A stretch of DNA of 64,000 nt from Kribbella pratensis (lineage in GTDB: Bacteria; Actinomycetota; Actinomycetes; Propionibacteriales; Kribbellaceae), in NCBI RefSeq assembly GCF_004366075.1, contig NZ_SODU01000001.1, positions 1,485,154-1,549,153 of the forward strand, in the 5' to 3' direction. The notes below the pieces were generated by a model. It searched no databases and was not told where the DNA came from. It saw only the letters and a program-made list of their open reading frames with translations. Position numbers and translations under genes: made by a program. Shown here piece after piece: positions 50,956 to 59,707 of the stretch. Every line of letters begins with the position of its first letter. Positions within the stretch are counted from its first letter, which is position 1.

Positions 50956-52337
50956 TGAGCCTCCAAGGTCGGGGTACGCCGGTGCCAGTCCGTGGCCGCT
51001 TGATACGCCTGGCCGACCCGCAATGTCAGCGCGTCGGCATGCCGCGGTGCGACCACCTGCAGTCCCACCGGCAATCCGGCACCGGTGAAGCCGCACGGCA
51101 CGCTCAGCGCCGGCTGCTGAGTCAGGTTGAACGGATACGTGTACGGCGTCCAGTCGGTCCAGTCCGGCGACGCCGAACCGTCCGGCACGTCCTGGCCGAC
51201 CGGGAACGCCGTGATCGGCAACGTCGGCGTGACGAGTACGTCGTACCGCTCGTGGAAGCGGCCCATCAGTGTGCCGAGGTCCATCCGGACCGCGGTCGCG
51301 TCGAGGAAGTCCGACGCGGAGTACGCCGCCCCGAGCTCCGCGACCCGGCGCAGTCCCGGATCGACGCGATCGTCGACCGTGTACGCCGAGAGCACCTTCG
51401 CGGCGCCGGACCACCACAGCACGTTGAACGCGTCGATCGGATCCGCGAACCCCGGATCCACCTCCGTCACCTCGGCGCCCAGACTCTCGAGGACGCCGAC
51501 CGCGGTCCGGACCAGCGCCTCGACCTCCGGTTGATTGTCAACAAAACCAAGATCTACAGAGAACCCGATCCGCAACCCGGCGATTCCGTCGTCGAGCCCG
51601 TCCAGGAACGACCGGCCCGGCGTCGGCATCGCCGACCAGTCCCGCGAGTCGAACCCGGTGACCACGTCGAGCAGCGCCGCCGCGTCGCGCACGGTCCGCG
51701 TCATCGGCCCCGCGTGCGACAGCGTCCCGAATGCGCTCGGTGGGAACAACGGGATCAGCCCGTACGTCGGTTTCAGCGCGACCGTACCGGTGAACGCGGC
51801 CGGGATCCGGACCGATCCGCCGCCGTCCGTGCCGAGCGACCACACGCCCATCCCGAGTCCGACCGCGGTCGCGGAACCGCCGCTCGAGCCGCCCGACGTC
51901 TTCGACGGATCCCACGGGTTGCCCGTGGCGCCGTACGTGTAGGAGTCGGTGACACCCTTCCAGGAGTACTCCGGCGTGGTCGTCTTGCCGAGGAAGACGG
52001 CGCCGGTCTCACGCAGCCGGGCGACGGACGGCGCGTCCTCGTCCCACGGCCCGGCCGGGTCGATCATCGTGCTGCCGCGCAGTGTCGGCCATCCTTTTGT
52101 CCACAATGCGTCCTTGATGGACGTGGGTACGCCGTCGCCGGGACCGAGTGGCGTGCCGGCGTGCCAGCGGGCTTCCGACTCCTTGGCCGCGGCGAGCGCA
52201 CCCTCGGCGTCGACGAGCACGAAGGCGTTGACCTGCTCGTCGTACCGCTCGATCGCGTCCAGCGCTTCCTGCGTCGCCTCGACCGGGGACAGCGCGCCGG
52301 TGCGGTAGCCCTCGACCAGCTCGGATGCTTGTCTCAT
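50952..52337 (-). CDS. amidase
   Basis: A 461-residue amidase-signature enzyme. The catalytic Lys is in GVPTSIKDALWTKG and the serines in SKTSGGSSGGSATAV and GTDGGGSVRIPA. The sequence is close to fatty-acid-amide/aryl-amide type amidases; the substrate is open. It lies between the hydroxyacid dehydrogenase and DUF3830 genes with 4-nt overlaps, and differs clearly from the amidase at 48.3 kb, so the locus has two. Confidence 0.9.
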   Translation of the reverse strand: MRQASELVEGYRTGALSPVEATQEALDAIERYDEQVNAFVLVDAEGALAAAKESEARWHAGTPLGPGDGVPTSIKDALWTKGWPTLRGSTMIDPAGPWDEDAPSVARLRETGAVFLGKTTTPEYSWKGVTDSYTYGATGNPWDPSKTSGGSSGGSATAVGLGMGVWSLGTDGGGSVRIPAAFTGTVALKPTYGLIPLFPPSAFGTLSHAGPMTRTVRDAAALLDVVTGFDSRDWSAMPTPGRSFLDGLDDGIAGLRIGFSVDLGFVDNQPEVEALVRTAVGVLESLGAEVTEVDPGFADPIDAFNVLWWSGAAKVLSAYTVDDRVDPGLRRVAELGAAYSASDFLDATAVRMDLGTLMGRFHERYDVLVTPTLPITAFPVGQDVPDGSASPDWTDWTPYTYPFNLTQQPALSVPCGFTGAGLPVGLQVVAPRHADALTLRVGQAYQAATDWHRRTPTLEAQ

Positions 52338-53326
52338 CGATCTCCTGTCGGAATGTAGCCAAGCTTCTTGTCGACAATGTTCAGCAGCGGTTCGCCGGCC
52401 AGCCAGCGCCGGACGTTCGACGCGAACTGGTCCGCGAGGGTGTCGCGCCAGCCGATCACGTCACCGGACATGTGCGCGGTGACAGTCACGTTCGGCGCGT
52501 CCCAGAGCGGATGGTCCGGCGGCAGCGGCTCGTTGTCGAAGACGTCGAGAGTGACCGCAATCCGTCCGTCGTGGACCGCGGCGAGCAGTGCCGTTTCGTC
52601 GACAATCGGACCACGGGCAACGTTGACGAGGTGCGCGCCGGGCCGCATCGCGGCCAGGACCGCCCCGTCGACGAGCCCGCGGGTCTCAGCCGTCAAGGGT
52701 GCGGCGATCACGACATGGTCGGCCCATCCGGCCTCGGCCTGAAGATTGCTGCTGGCAACAATCTCGCCGAAGTCCGGGTCGTCCCCTCGCGCGACCCGGC
52801 CGGCGCCCCGCACCTCCAACCCGGCGGCGCGGAGCAGCCGGGCAGTCTCTCTTCCGATCGCACCGGTCCCGACGACCAGTGCCTTCGCGCCCAGCACACT
52901 CCGGGTTTCACGGTGCTGCCAGCGACGGCCGCGCTGCAGATCGAAGCTGCGGAGGCTGTCCTTGGCGTTGGCGATCACCGCACCGAGCACGTACTCGGCG
53001 ATCGGCCGGTCGAACACACCGTGCGCGTTCGTGACCACGACTGCGGAGTCCCGCAGTTCGTCGAAGAGCAGTGTGTCGACACCGGCCGCGGTCACATGGA
53101 TCCACTCGAGCGCGTCGGCGTCCGCCCAGACGTCCCGGACCGCCGTCGAGAAGAAGTCCCAGAGCATCAGGGCCCGCGCACCCCGAACCGCCTCGCGCAG
53201 TCCGTCCGCGGCGCAGTACCGGAAGTCGGCCGGCAGCCCGTCAAGACCCGGCGGCCGATCGGTCGCTCGCTCGCAGAGCACCGCGATCACAGGTCGCTCG
53301 GCGCTTGCTGGCGGGGAGGCTGGCAC
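52334..53326 (-). CDS. D-2-hydroxyacid dehydrogenase, NAD(P)-binding
   Basis: A 330-residue dehydrogenase with the NAD loop VVGTGAIGRETARLL and the catalytic residues Arg (NVARGPIVDE), Glu (VFDNEPLPPDHP) and His (VTAHMSG). It interconverts a 2-oxo acid and a D-2-hydroxy acid. It is first in a minus-strand operon with amidase and DUF3830 genes, divergent from the EutA-like gene across a GATTGTCAACAATC operator. Confidence 0.88.
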   Translation of the reverse strand: MPASPPASAERPVIAVLCERATDRPPGLDGLPADFRYCAADGLREAVRGARALMLWDFFSTAVRDVWADADALEWIHVTAAGVDTLLFDELRDSAVVVTNAHGVFDRPIAEYVLGAVIANAKDSLRSFDLQRGRRWQHRETRSVLGAKALVVGTGAIGRETARLLRAAGLEVRGAGRVARGDDPDFGEIVASSNLQAEAGWADHVVIAAPLTAETRGLVDGAVLAAMRPGAHLVNVARGPIVDETALLAAVHDGRIAVTLDVFDNEPLPPDHPLWDAPNVTVTAHMSGDVIGWRDTLADQFASNVRRWLAGEPLLNIVDKKLGYIPTGDR

Positions 53327-53354
53327 GTCATCGAGGCTAGGAACTCGCTAGTAG

Positions 53355-53368
53355 GATTGTCAACAATC
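53355..53368. promoter_or_regulatory. operator site A (candidate GntR site)
   Basis: GATTGTCAACAATC has 6-bp inverted arms around CA. It lies in the 67-bp space between divergent catabolic genes and differs at one base from site C. Confidence 0.6.
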
Positions 53369-53393
53369 TCCTGATGGCCGCACACTGACTCGC

Positions 53394-54149
53394 ATGAGCA
53401 CGCGTCCCTCCACCCATCCGCTGCCGGCGGCGGTGCCTCCACTGCTGCAGACCGGTATCGGTGTCGTCGCGCCGTACGACTTCGCGCTCGACCGCGAGCT
53501 GTGGCGCTGGGCGCCCGACGACGTCACGCTGCACGTCACACGGACGCCGTACGCACCGCTGGCCGCGACCGTCGAGATGGCAGTACATATCTCGGATCCG
53601 GAACTCATCGCGCGGACGACGTACGACGTACTCGCGGTCGCCCCGCTCGCGGTCGCGTACGCGTGCACGTTCGGCAGTTTTGTCGGCGGGTTGACCGGCG
53701 AGCTGGCGCTGGTGGACGCGATGGTCGGCGCCGGAGCGCCGGCCGCGGTGACCACGAGCGGCGCTTTGCTGCTCGCACTGCGCCGGCTCGGGGTCAACCG
53801 GATCGCGACGGTCACGCCGTACACGAACGACCTGACCGCGGGGCTGACCGCCTTCCTCGCGCAGGCCGGGATCGAGGTGGTCGCGACCGCCGGGCTCGGC
53901 CTGATCGCGCAGATCTGGGCCGTCCCCTACGAGACGACCGTGGAGCTGGTCCGCAGCGTCGACAGCGACATGGTCGAGGCGATCTTCATCAGCTGCACGA
54001 ACCTGCCGACGTACGACGTGATCGCCGGGCTGGAGGCCGCGCTCGGCAAGCCGGTCCTGACCGCGAACCAGGTCACGATGTGGTCCGTGCTCGAGCTCGC
54101 CGGGCATACCGCGATCGGTCCGGGGCAGCGATTGCTGAACGTCCGATGA
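53394..54149 (+). CDS. maleate isomerase/EutA-like Asp/Glu racemase-superfamily protein
   Basis: A 251-residue protein of the maleate cis-trans isomerase/arylmalonate decarboxylase family. Both catalytic cysteines are present: C91 in AYACTFGSFVGG and C201 in FISCTNLPTYD. EutA of ectoine gene clusters belongs to this family. It is the first of three tightly packed genes (with the M24 protein and an aminotransferase) downstream of operator A. It may racemise or isomerise an intermediate; the substrate is unknown. Confidence 0.83.
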   Translation: MSTRPSTHPLPAAVPPLLQTGIGVVAPYDFALDRELWRWAPDDVTLHVTRTPYAPLAATVEMAVHISDPELIARTTYDVLAVAPLAVAYACTFGSFVGGLTGELALVDAMVGAGAPAAVTTSGALLLALRRLGVNRIATVTPYTNDLTAGLTAFLAQAGIEVVATAGLGLIAQIWAVPYETTVELVRSVDSDMVEAIFISCTNLPTYDVIAGLEAALGKPVLTANQVTMWSVLELAGHTAIGPGQRLLNVR

Positions 54150-55330
54150 ACGAGCCTGCGAGGAACGAGCCTGCGTTGAATGAGTACGGCGCCCGGCTGG
54201 CGAGGGTTCGCGCCGTACTGGCCGAGCGTGGTCTGGGCGCGCTCGTGGTCAGCGATCCCGCGAACATCTTCTACCTGACCGGGTACGACGCCTGGTCGTT
54301 CTACACGCCGCAGTGCCTGCTGGTACCGGCCGAGGGCGAGGTGCGGCTGTTCGCGAGGGCGATGGACGCGGCCGGAGCGTCGTACACCTGCAACCTGCGC
54401 GCGGACCAGATCCACGGATATCCCGAGCAGCTGGTCCACCGGCCGGACGTCCATCCGTACGACTGGATCGCGAACGTCTGTCACGAGCTGATCCCGGCCG
54501 GCGCCGACGTCGCGGTCGAGAGCGACGCGCACTACTTCACCGCGCGCAGCTACCTTGCCCTCAGCAACGGACTGCCCGGGCGCCGGCTGGTCGACTCCGC
54601 CGAGCTGGTGAACTGGATCCGGCTGGTCAAGTCGCCGTACGAGATCGGCCAGTTGCGGATCGCCGGCCGGATCGCCGAGCAGGCGATGCGGACCGCGCTC
54701 GACCGGCTGCAGCCGGGTCGGCGGCAGTGCGACGTGGCCGCGGAGATCCTCGCCGCGCAGACGATCGGCACGCCCGAGCACGGCGGTGAGTACCCGGCGA
54801 TCGTGCCGATGCTGCCGACCGGTGCCGCCGCCGGTACGCCGCACCTCACCTGGAGCGATCGTCCGTTTGTCGACAACGAGGCAACCACGATCGAGCTGGC
54901 CGGCGTGTACGGCCGGTACCACGCCCCGCTCGCCCGCACCGTGATGCTCGGCGACCCGCCGCGACGCCTCCGCGAGACCGCGAAGATCGTTGCTGACGGC
55001 ATGCAGGCCGCCTTGTCGGCAATCCGACCAGGTGTCACCGGCGGCGCCGTGCACGCGGCATTCAACGACGTGATCGCCGCGCACAGTCTGGTGAAGGAGT
55101 CCCGGATCGGGTACTCGATCGGTATCGGGTACCCGCCCGACTGGGGTGAACGCACCGTCAGCCTGCGTGCCGAGGAGACCACCGTGCTGACCGCGGGAAT
55201 GGCGTTCCACCTCATCCTCGGGATGTGGATGGACGGCTGGGGCTACGAGCTGTCCGAGCCCGTGGTGGTCGCCGCCGGCGGAGTGGAGCGACTGACCGGT
55301 CTGTCCCACGAACTGACGATCAGGAGGTAG
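54146..55330 (+). CDS. M24-fold hydrolase, ectoine hydrolase (DoeA/EutD) or creatinase-like
   Basis: A 394-residue pita-bread-fold protein. It has the segment YPAIVPMLPTGAAAGTPHLTWSD, with H233 in the position of the catalytic His of creatinase, E250 in TIELAG and E368/E371 in YELSEP. The Asp ligands of metal aminopeptidases are not evident, so it is likely a metal-independent C-N hydrolase as in ectoine hydrolase and creatinase. It overlaps the EutA-like gene, a pairing known from ectoine clusters. A general Xaa-Pro peptidase is less likely. Confidence 0.75.
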   Translation: MNEPARNEPALNEYGARLARVRAVLAERGLGALVVSDPANIFYLTGYDAWSFYTPQCLLVPAEGEVRLFARAMDAAGASYTCNLRADQIHGYPEQLVHRPDVHPYDWIANVCHELIPAGADVAVESDAHYFTARSYLALSNGLPGRRLVDSAELVNWIRLVKSPYEIGQLRIAGRIAEQAMRTALDRLQPGRRQCDVAAEILAAQTIGTPEHGGEYPAIVPMLPTGAAAGTPHLTWSDRPFVDNEATTIELAGVYGRYHAPLARTVMLGDPPRRLRETAKIVADGMQAALSAIRPGVTGGAVHAAFNDVIAAHSLVKESRIGYSIGIGYPPDWGERTVSLRAEETTVLTAGMAFHLILGMWMDGWGYELSEPVVVAAGGVERLTGLSHELTIRR

Positions 55331-55334
55331 TCCC

Positions 55335-56522
55335 TTGCCAGCACTCCCGTACGCTGCACGCGCCGCCGGACTGGTGGGTTCGGTGATCGACTCGAGTACG
55401 TCGTTGCTGCACAGGCAGACGCACGACATCGTCCGTTTCGCGATGGGATCACCCGCGGCTGAAGCGGTACCGGCGCAGATCCTGTCCGCGATCGCGGCCG
55501 ACGAGCTGAGCCGGCCGTCCAGCTACGACTACGCGGCGACCGAGGGCGACCCGCCGCTGCACGCGGCGCTGCTCGAGATGCTGCACGGGACCAGTGACGA
55601 GACGACTGCCGAGCGCCTCACGATCACGGCCGGTGGCATGCAGGGTCTCGACCTGTTCTGCAAGATCTTCGTCGACCCGGGCGATCTGGTGGTCGTCGAG
55701 TCGCCGACGTACACGAACGGCAGTGCGACTGCACTCTCGTACGGCGCGGAGCTTCTCGAGGTTCCGGTCGACGACGACGGCATGATTGTCGACGATCTAC
55801 CGCGGTTGCTGGACGGGCGGCGGCCGAAAGCGATCTACACGATCCCGACCTTCCAGAATCCGTCGGGTGCGACGCTCTCCCTCGAACGACGGCACCGCCT
55901 GCTGGAGCTGGCCCGATCGTGGGGTTCGATGGTGATCGACGACGACCCGTACGGTCTGCTCCGGTTCGCGGGCGCACCGCTCCCGACGCTGCGCGAGCTC
56001 GGCGCAGGCGATCCGCTGGTCTTCGCCGTACGGACGTTCTCGAAGATCGTCGCGCCCGGTCTGCGCGTCGGTTGGGTTGATGCGGATCCCGAACTGCAGC
56101 AGCTGCTGATCAACGCTAAACAGGCGATGGACACCTGCACGAATCTTCCGGCGCAGCGGCTGCTCACCGGGTTCCTGACCGGCGGGCATCTCGAGGAACA
56201 TCTCGTTCGGCAGCGAGCGGCGTACAAACAGCGCAAGGAGGCGATGCGTGCCGCGCTGACGGAGAACTTCGGCGACATCGCGCACTGGACCGATCCGGAA
56301 GGCGGCTTCTTCCTCTGGGTCACGCTGGACAACGGCGTCAATGCCGAAGAACTGTTCGAGCTCGCGCTGGCCGAAGGCGTCGCATTCATCCCCGGCCCGG
56401 CCTTCTCCCCCACCGCCCGCTTCCAGAACGCCTTCCGCCTCTGCTTCGCCTCCACGCCCCCAGCCCGCATCCACGAAGGCATCACCCGCCTCCGCCGAGC
56501 CACCGACAAACTAGCCCTCTGA
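55335..56522 (+). CDS. PLP-dependent aminotransferase, class I/II
   Basis: A 395-residue fold-type I aminotransferase: YDYAATEGDPPLHAAL, TAGGMQGLDLFCKIF, IPTFQNPSGATLS and the PLP lysine in RTFSKIVAPGLRVGW. The sequence is like the catalytic half of MocR proteins or 2-aminoadipate aminotransferases, with no DNA-binding domain. The start is TTG at 55335 with AGGAGG upstream. It ends the three-gene EutA-M24-aminotransferase operon. Confidence 0.88.
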   Translation: MPALPYAARAAGLVGSVIDSSTSLLHRQTHDIVRFAMGSPAAEAVPAQILSAIAADELSRPSSYDYAATEGDPPLHAALLEMLHGTSDETTAERLTITAGGMQGLDLFCKIFVDPGDLVVVESPTYTNGSATALSYGAELLEVPVDDDGMIVDDLPRLLDGRRPKAIYTIPTFQNPSGATLSLERRHRLLELARSWGSMVIDDDPYGLLRFAGAPLPTLRELGAGDPLVFAVRTFSKIVAPGLRVGWVDADPELQQLLINAKQAMDTCTNLPAQRLLTGFLTGGHLEEHLVRQRAAYKQRKEAMRAALTENFGDIAHWTDPEGGFFLWVTLDNGVNAEELFELALAEGVAFIPGPAFSPTARFQNAFRLCFASTPPARIHEGITRLRRATDKLAL

Positions 56523-56560
56523 CCAGCCCCCGCCCGACCACCCAGCGCGCACGGAGGCGG

Positions 56561-56630
56561 GGATATCGCTTGGTGTGCTGGGTTCTCTGCTCGTACACCA
56601 GTAGAGAACCCAACACAGCAAGGGATATCC
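56561..56630. repeat. 70-nt imperfect long hairpin between convergent genes
   Basis: Arms 56561-56591 and 56600-56630 pair: GGATATC with GATATCC, TTG with CAA, TGTG with CACA, and TGGGTTCTCT with AGAGAACCCA, with single mismatches between the blocks and an 8-nt loop. It lies between the aminotransferase and the convergent FAD/Fe-S gene. It is more AT-rich than its surroundings. A terminator, or a small palindromic repeat element, would fit. Confidence 0.7.
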
Positions 56631-56653
56631 GTTCGAAGTTGGCTTTGGGGAGA

Positions 56654-59600
56654 TTACTCGGGAGGACGGGGTGGATCCGGGAGGGCTTCGGCGAGGAGTT
56701 GGGCCAGGTGGTGGGGGTGGCGGGGTGTGGCCTGGGCGATTTGGGTGCGGCAGCTGAAGCCGTCGGCCAGCACGGTGGTTGTCTCGGGCAACGACCGTAC
56801 GGCGGGAAGCAGCGTGCGTTCACCGATTGCCGCGGAGATCTTGTAGTGGTCGCGTTCGAAGCCGAAGTTGCCGGCTAGACCGCAGCAGCCCGGGTCCGCG
56901 AGTCCTGCCTCGATGCCGGCCGCTTCCATCAGCTTGCGGTCGGCGTCGAAGCCGAGGACGGCGTGCTGGTGGCAATGCGGTTGGACGAACGCCGCTCCCC
57001 CGACGTACGGCGGATGCCAGCCGGACTCGACGAGCAGCTCGGAGAACGTGCGGATGTTCGCGGCCGCCGACGCGGCGAGCGGATTGCCGGCGAGGAGGGC
57101 GGGGGCGTCGTGGCGGAACGCCGCCGTACAGCTGGGTTCGAGGCCGACGATCGGCGTACCGGCTTGAAGATGCGGAGCGAGAACGCGAAGGGATCGGTTG
57201 AGGACGCGGCGGGCGGTGGTGAGCTGGCCGGTCGAGATCCAGGTGAGCCCGCAGCAGACCGGCTTCGCGGGCAGCACCACCTCATAACCAGCGGCTTCCA
57301 GTACAGCGACGGCGGCACGGCCGATCTCCGGCGCGAGGTAGTTGGTGAACGTGTCCGGCCAAAGCACAACCCGTCGCCCGCCACCGCCTGACCCATCGCC
57401 TGAACCATCGGCCGAACCACCACGCCCCGAGCCACCGCCCGGCGAACCATCCGCCGGTGCAGGGCCGCTCGGTGAGCCAGTCGTGGGTGACGTGCCGCGA
57501 TGGGTGAACCAGTGGGTAAGAGTCTCCGGCGCGAAGGGAGGGACCTTCCGCTCTGCAGCGATTCCGCCGAGGCGCTTGGTCAGTGGCAGGCCGGCGAAGC
57601 GGTTCGCAAGGCGCGGCGCCCGCGACGCAAGACGGGACCACAGCGGCAGCCAACCCATCGACCAGTGCGACAACGGCCGTGCCCACGGGCGGCGCGCGTA
57701 GTGGTGATGGGTGAACTCGGCCTTGTACGTCGCCACGTCGACATTCACCGGGCAGTCCGACAGACATCCCTTGCACGAAAGGCAAAGGTCCAGCCCGTCG
57801 CGTACCTCGGTCGACCGCCACCCGTCCGTGATCAGGTCGCCCTGCAACATCTCCCACAACAGATGCGCCCGCCCACGCGTCGAGTGCAGCTCGTCCCGCG
57901 TCACCTGGTAGCTGGGGCACATCACGCTGCCGGACGACTGCCGGCACTTCCCGATCCCCACGCACCGCCGCTGGGCCTGCGCGAAGTCGTGCCCATCGTC
58001 GGGATAGTCGAAGATTGTCAACATTCTGCGATCCTTGGCCGGCCCGTCATGCCGGATTGCGACGTCGAGCCGCGGCGGGTCGACAATCATGCCCGGGTTC
58101 AGCACGCCCGCCGGGTCCCAGATCCGCTTCAACTCGCCGAGGAGCGCGACCCCGTCAGCGCCGTACATCCTGCTGAGCAACTCCCCGCGCGCCCGACCGT
58201 CACCGTGCTCGCCGGACACCGAACCGCCGAGCTCGACCACCAGATCCGCGGCCTGCTCGACGAACTCCCGGTACGTCGCGATGCCCTGCGGACTCAGCAG
58301 GTCGAAGTCGATCCGCATGTGCATGCAGCCCTCGCCGAAATGCCCGTACGACGCACCCGACAGACCATGCCGCCCGAGCAGTTCGTCGAGACCGCGCAGG
58401 TAGGCGCCCAACCGCTCCGGTGGTACGGCGGCGTCCTCCCAACCGCCCCACGCCTCTGCCCCGTCCGCGCGCCGCGTCGCGAGGCCCGCAGCGTCCGTAC
58501 GGCATCGCCACAGGACGGCCTGCGCCTTCGGGTCGGTCACCAGGGACGCGGTCGCACCGGAATCACGCAGTTCCTCGAGCATCGCGCGGGCAGCCGACGC
58601 GGCGGTCGCCTCGTCGTCGCCGGCGATCTCGACCAGCAGCCAGGCGTTGCCGCCCGGGAGCCCGGCGTGGACCGCGGCGTCACGCACCTCCGTCGGCAGT
58701 CGGTCCACCAGTTCGTTGTTGATGGACTCCATCGTGAGCGGCGCGTGCCGCAGCACGACCGGCACGCAGTCAGCCGACGTGATCGAGTCGGCGAACCCGA
58801 GAACGCACAAAACCTTTGCCTTGGGCAACTCCACGAGCTGAAGAGTCGCCCGCAGGGTAGCGGCGAGGCCGCCTTCGCTACCGGCCAGCAGACCAGCCAC
58901 GTTGTACCCGTACTCCGGCAGCAGCCGATGCAGCGCATAACCGGAGATCTGCCGCGTGAACTGCCCGAACCGCCGGCGGATCAGCAGCTCGTTCCGCCCC
59001 GCGAAAGCCTGAAGCGCCCGATGCAACTCCCCCTCCCGCCCCGGCCGAGCCCCCAACTCCGCAAGCGCTGCGGCCGACGCGTTACCTGTGCCGGAGTCGA
59101 AGGTCAGGCGGGTTGCGTCGGCGAGGATCACGTCGAGGGAACGCAGGTTGTCGGCTGTGGTGCCCCAGGCAACAGAGTGCGCGCCGCAGGCGTTGTTGGC
59201 GATCATGCCGCCGAGGGTCGCGCGACTTGCCGACGACGGGTCGGCGCCGAACGCCAGCCCGTGCGGTTTCGCGGCGGCCAGCAGATCGGTCAGTACGACG
59301 CCCGGCTCGACGACCGCCGTACGCGCCGATGTGTCGATGCCGAGGATGCGATTCACGTGCCGGGAGGCGTCGATGACGACGCCGCCGATCGCGTTGCCCG
59401 CCATCGACGTACCGCCGCCGCGCATCACCACCGGCGCCCCAGCAGCGGCGGTCAACGCAACAGCCGCCGCCAGGTCTTCGGCATCAGCTGGTACGACGAC
59501 CAAGTCGGGCACCGCGCGGTAATTCGACCCGTCCGCGGCATAGAGCGCCCGCGTCCCTCGATCGTCGGCGACCGCACCCCGGAGATCCCGGCGCAGCATG

Positions 59601-59662
59601 CCGGCCAGCCCCGCGACGTCGTACGCGACGGATCCGGGGCCGGAGCGCTCTGGGGTTAACAT
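56654..59662 (-). CDS. FAD-linked oxidase fused to Fe-S/CCG domains (D-lactate/2-hydroxyglutarate dehydrogenase type)
   Basis: A 1002-residue flavo-iron-sulfur protein. Residues about 40-200 bind FAD (VVMRGGGTSMAGNAIGG, then ATLGGMIANNACGAHS), 200-500 are the FAD-oxidase C domain (SGEHGDGRARGE), about 555-660 hold two 4Fe-4S clusters (CVGIGKCRQ and CLSCKGCLSDCP), and the C-terminal part has two CCG motifs (CCGLTWIS, CCGLAGNFG) as in GlpC. A long Gly/Ser/Pro/Asp linker joins the cluster and CCG domains. It likely oxidises a D-2-hydroxy acid and feeds electrons to the membrane. The ATG at 59662 lies inside operator B, so the promoter must overlap that site. Confidence 0.88.
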   Translation of the reverse strand: MLTPERSGPGSVAYDVAGLAGMLRRDLRGAVADDRGTRALYAADGSNYRAVPDLVVVPADAEDLAAAVALTAAAGAPVVMRGGGTSMAGNAIGGVVIDASRHVNRILGIDTSARTAVVEPGVVLTDLLAAAKPHGLAFGADPSSASRATLGGMIANNACGAHSVAWGTTADNLRSLDVILADATRLTFDSGTGNASAAALAELGARPGREGELHRALQAFAGRNELLIRRRFGQFTRQISGYALHRLLPEYGYNVAGLLAGSEGGLAATLRATLQLVELPKAKVLCVLGFADSITSADCVPVVLRHAPLTMESINNELVDRLPTEVRDAAVHAGLPGGNAWLLVEIAGDDEATAASAARAMLEELRDSGATASLVTDPKAQAVLWRCRTDAAGLATRRADGAEAWGGWEDAAVPPERLGAYLRGLDELLGRHGLSGASYGHFGEGCMHMRIDFDLLSPQGIATYREFVEQAADLVVELGGSVSGEHGDGRARGELLSRMYGADGVALLGELKRIWDPAGVLNPGMIVDPPRLDVAIRHDGPAKDRRMLTIFDYPDDGHDFAQAQRRCVGIGKCRQSSGSVMCPSYQVTRDELHSTRGRAHLLWEMLQGDLITDGWRSTEVRDGLDLCLSCKGCLSDCPVNVDVATYKAEFTHHHYARRPWARPLSHWSMGWLPLWSRLASRAPRLANRFAGLPLTKRLGGIAAERKVPPFAPETLTHWFTHRGTSPTTGSPSGPAPADGSPGGGSGRGGSADGSGDGSGGGGRRVVLWPDTFTNYLAPEIGRAAVAVLEAAGYEVVLPAKPVCCGLTWISTGQLTTARRVLNRSLRVLAPHLQAGTPIVGLEPSCTAAFRHDAPALLAGNPLAASAAANIRTFSELLVESGWHPPYVGGAAFVQPHCHQHAVLGFDADRKLMEAAGIEAGLADPGCCGLAGNFGFERDHYKISAAIGERTLLPAVRSLPETTTVLADGFSCRTQIAQATPRHPHHLAQLLAEALPDPPRPPE

Positions 59663-59673
59663 TGTCGACAATC
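59660..59673. promoter_or_regulatory. operator site B (candidate GntR site)
   Basis: ATTGTCGACAAT is a perfect 12-bp palindrome (59661-59672) between the divergent FAD/Fe-S and second EutA-like genes. The flank ATCTACC with a following CGGACGA matches the flank of site C. It covers the start codon of the FAD/Fe-S gene. Confidence 0.65.
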
Positions 59674-59707
59674 TACCTTTCGGACGATGGACCAGCCAGG
59701 AGGCCCG

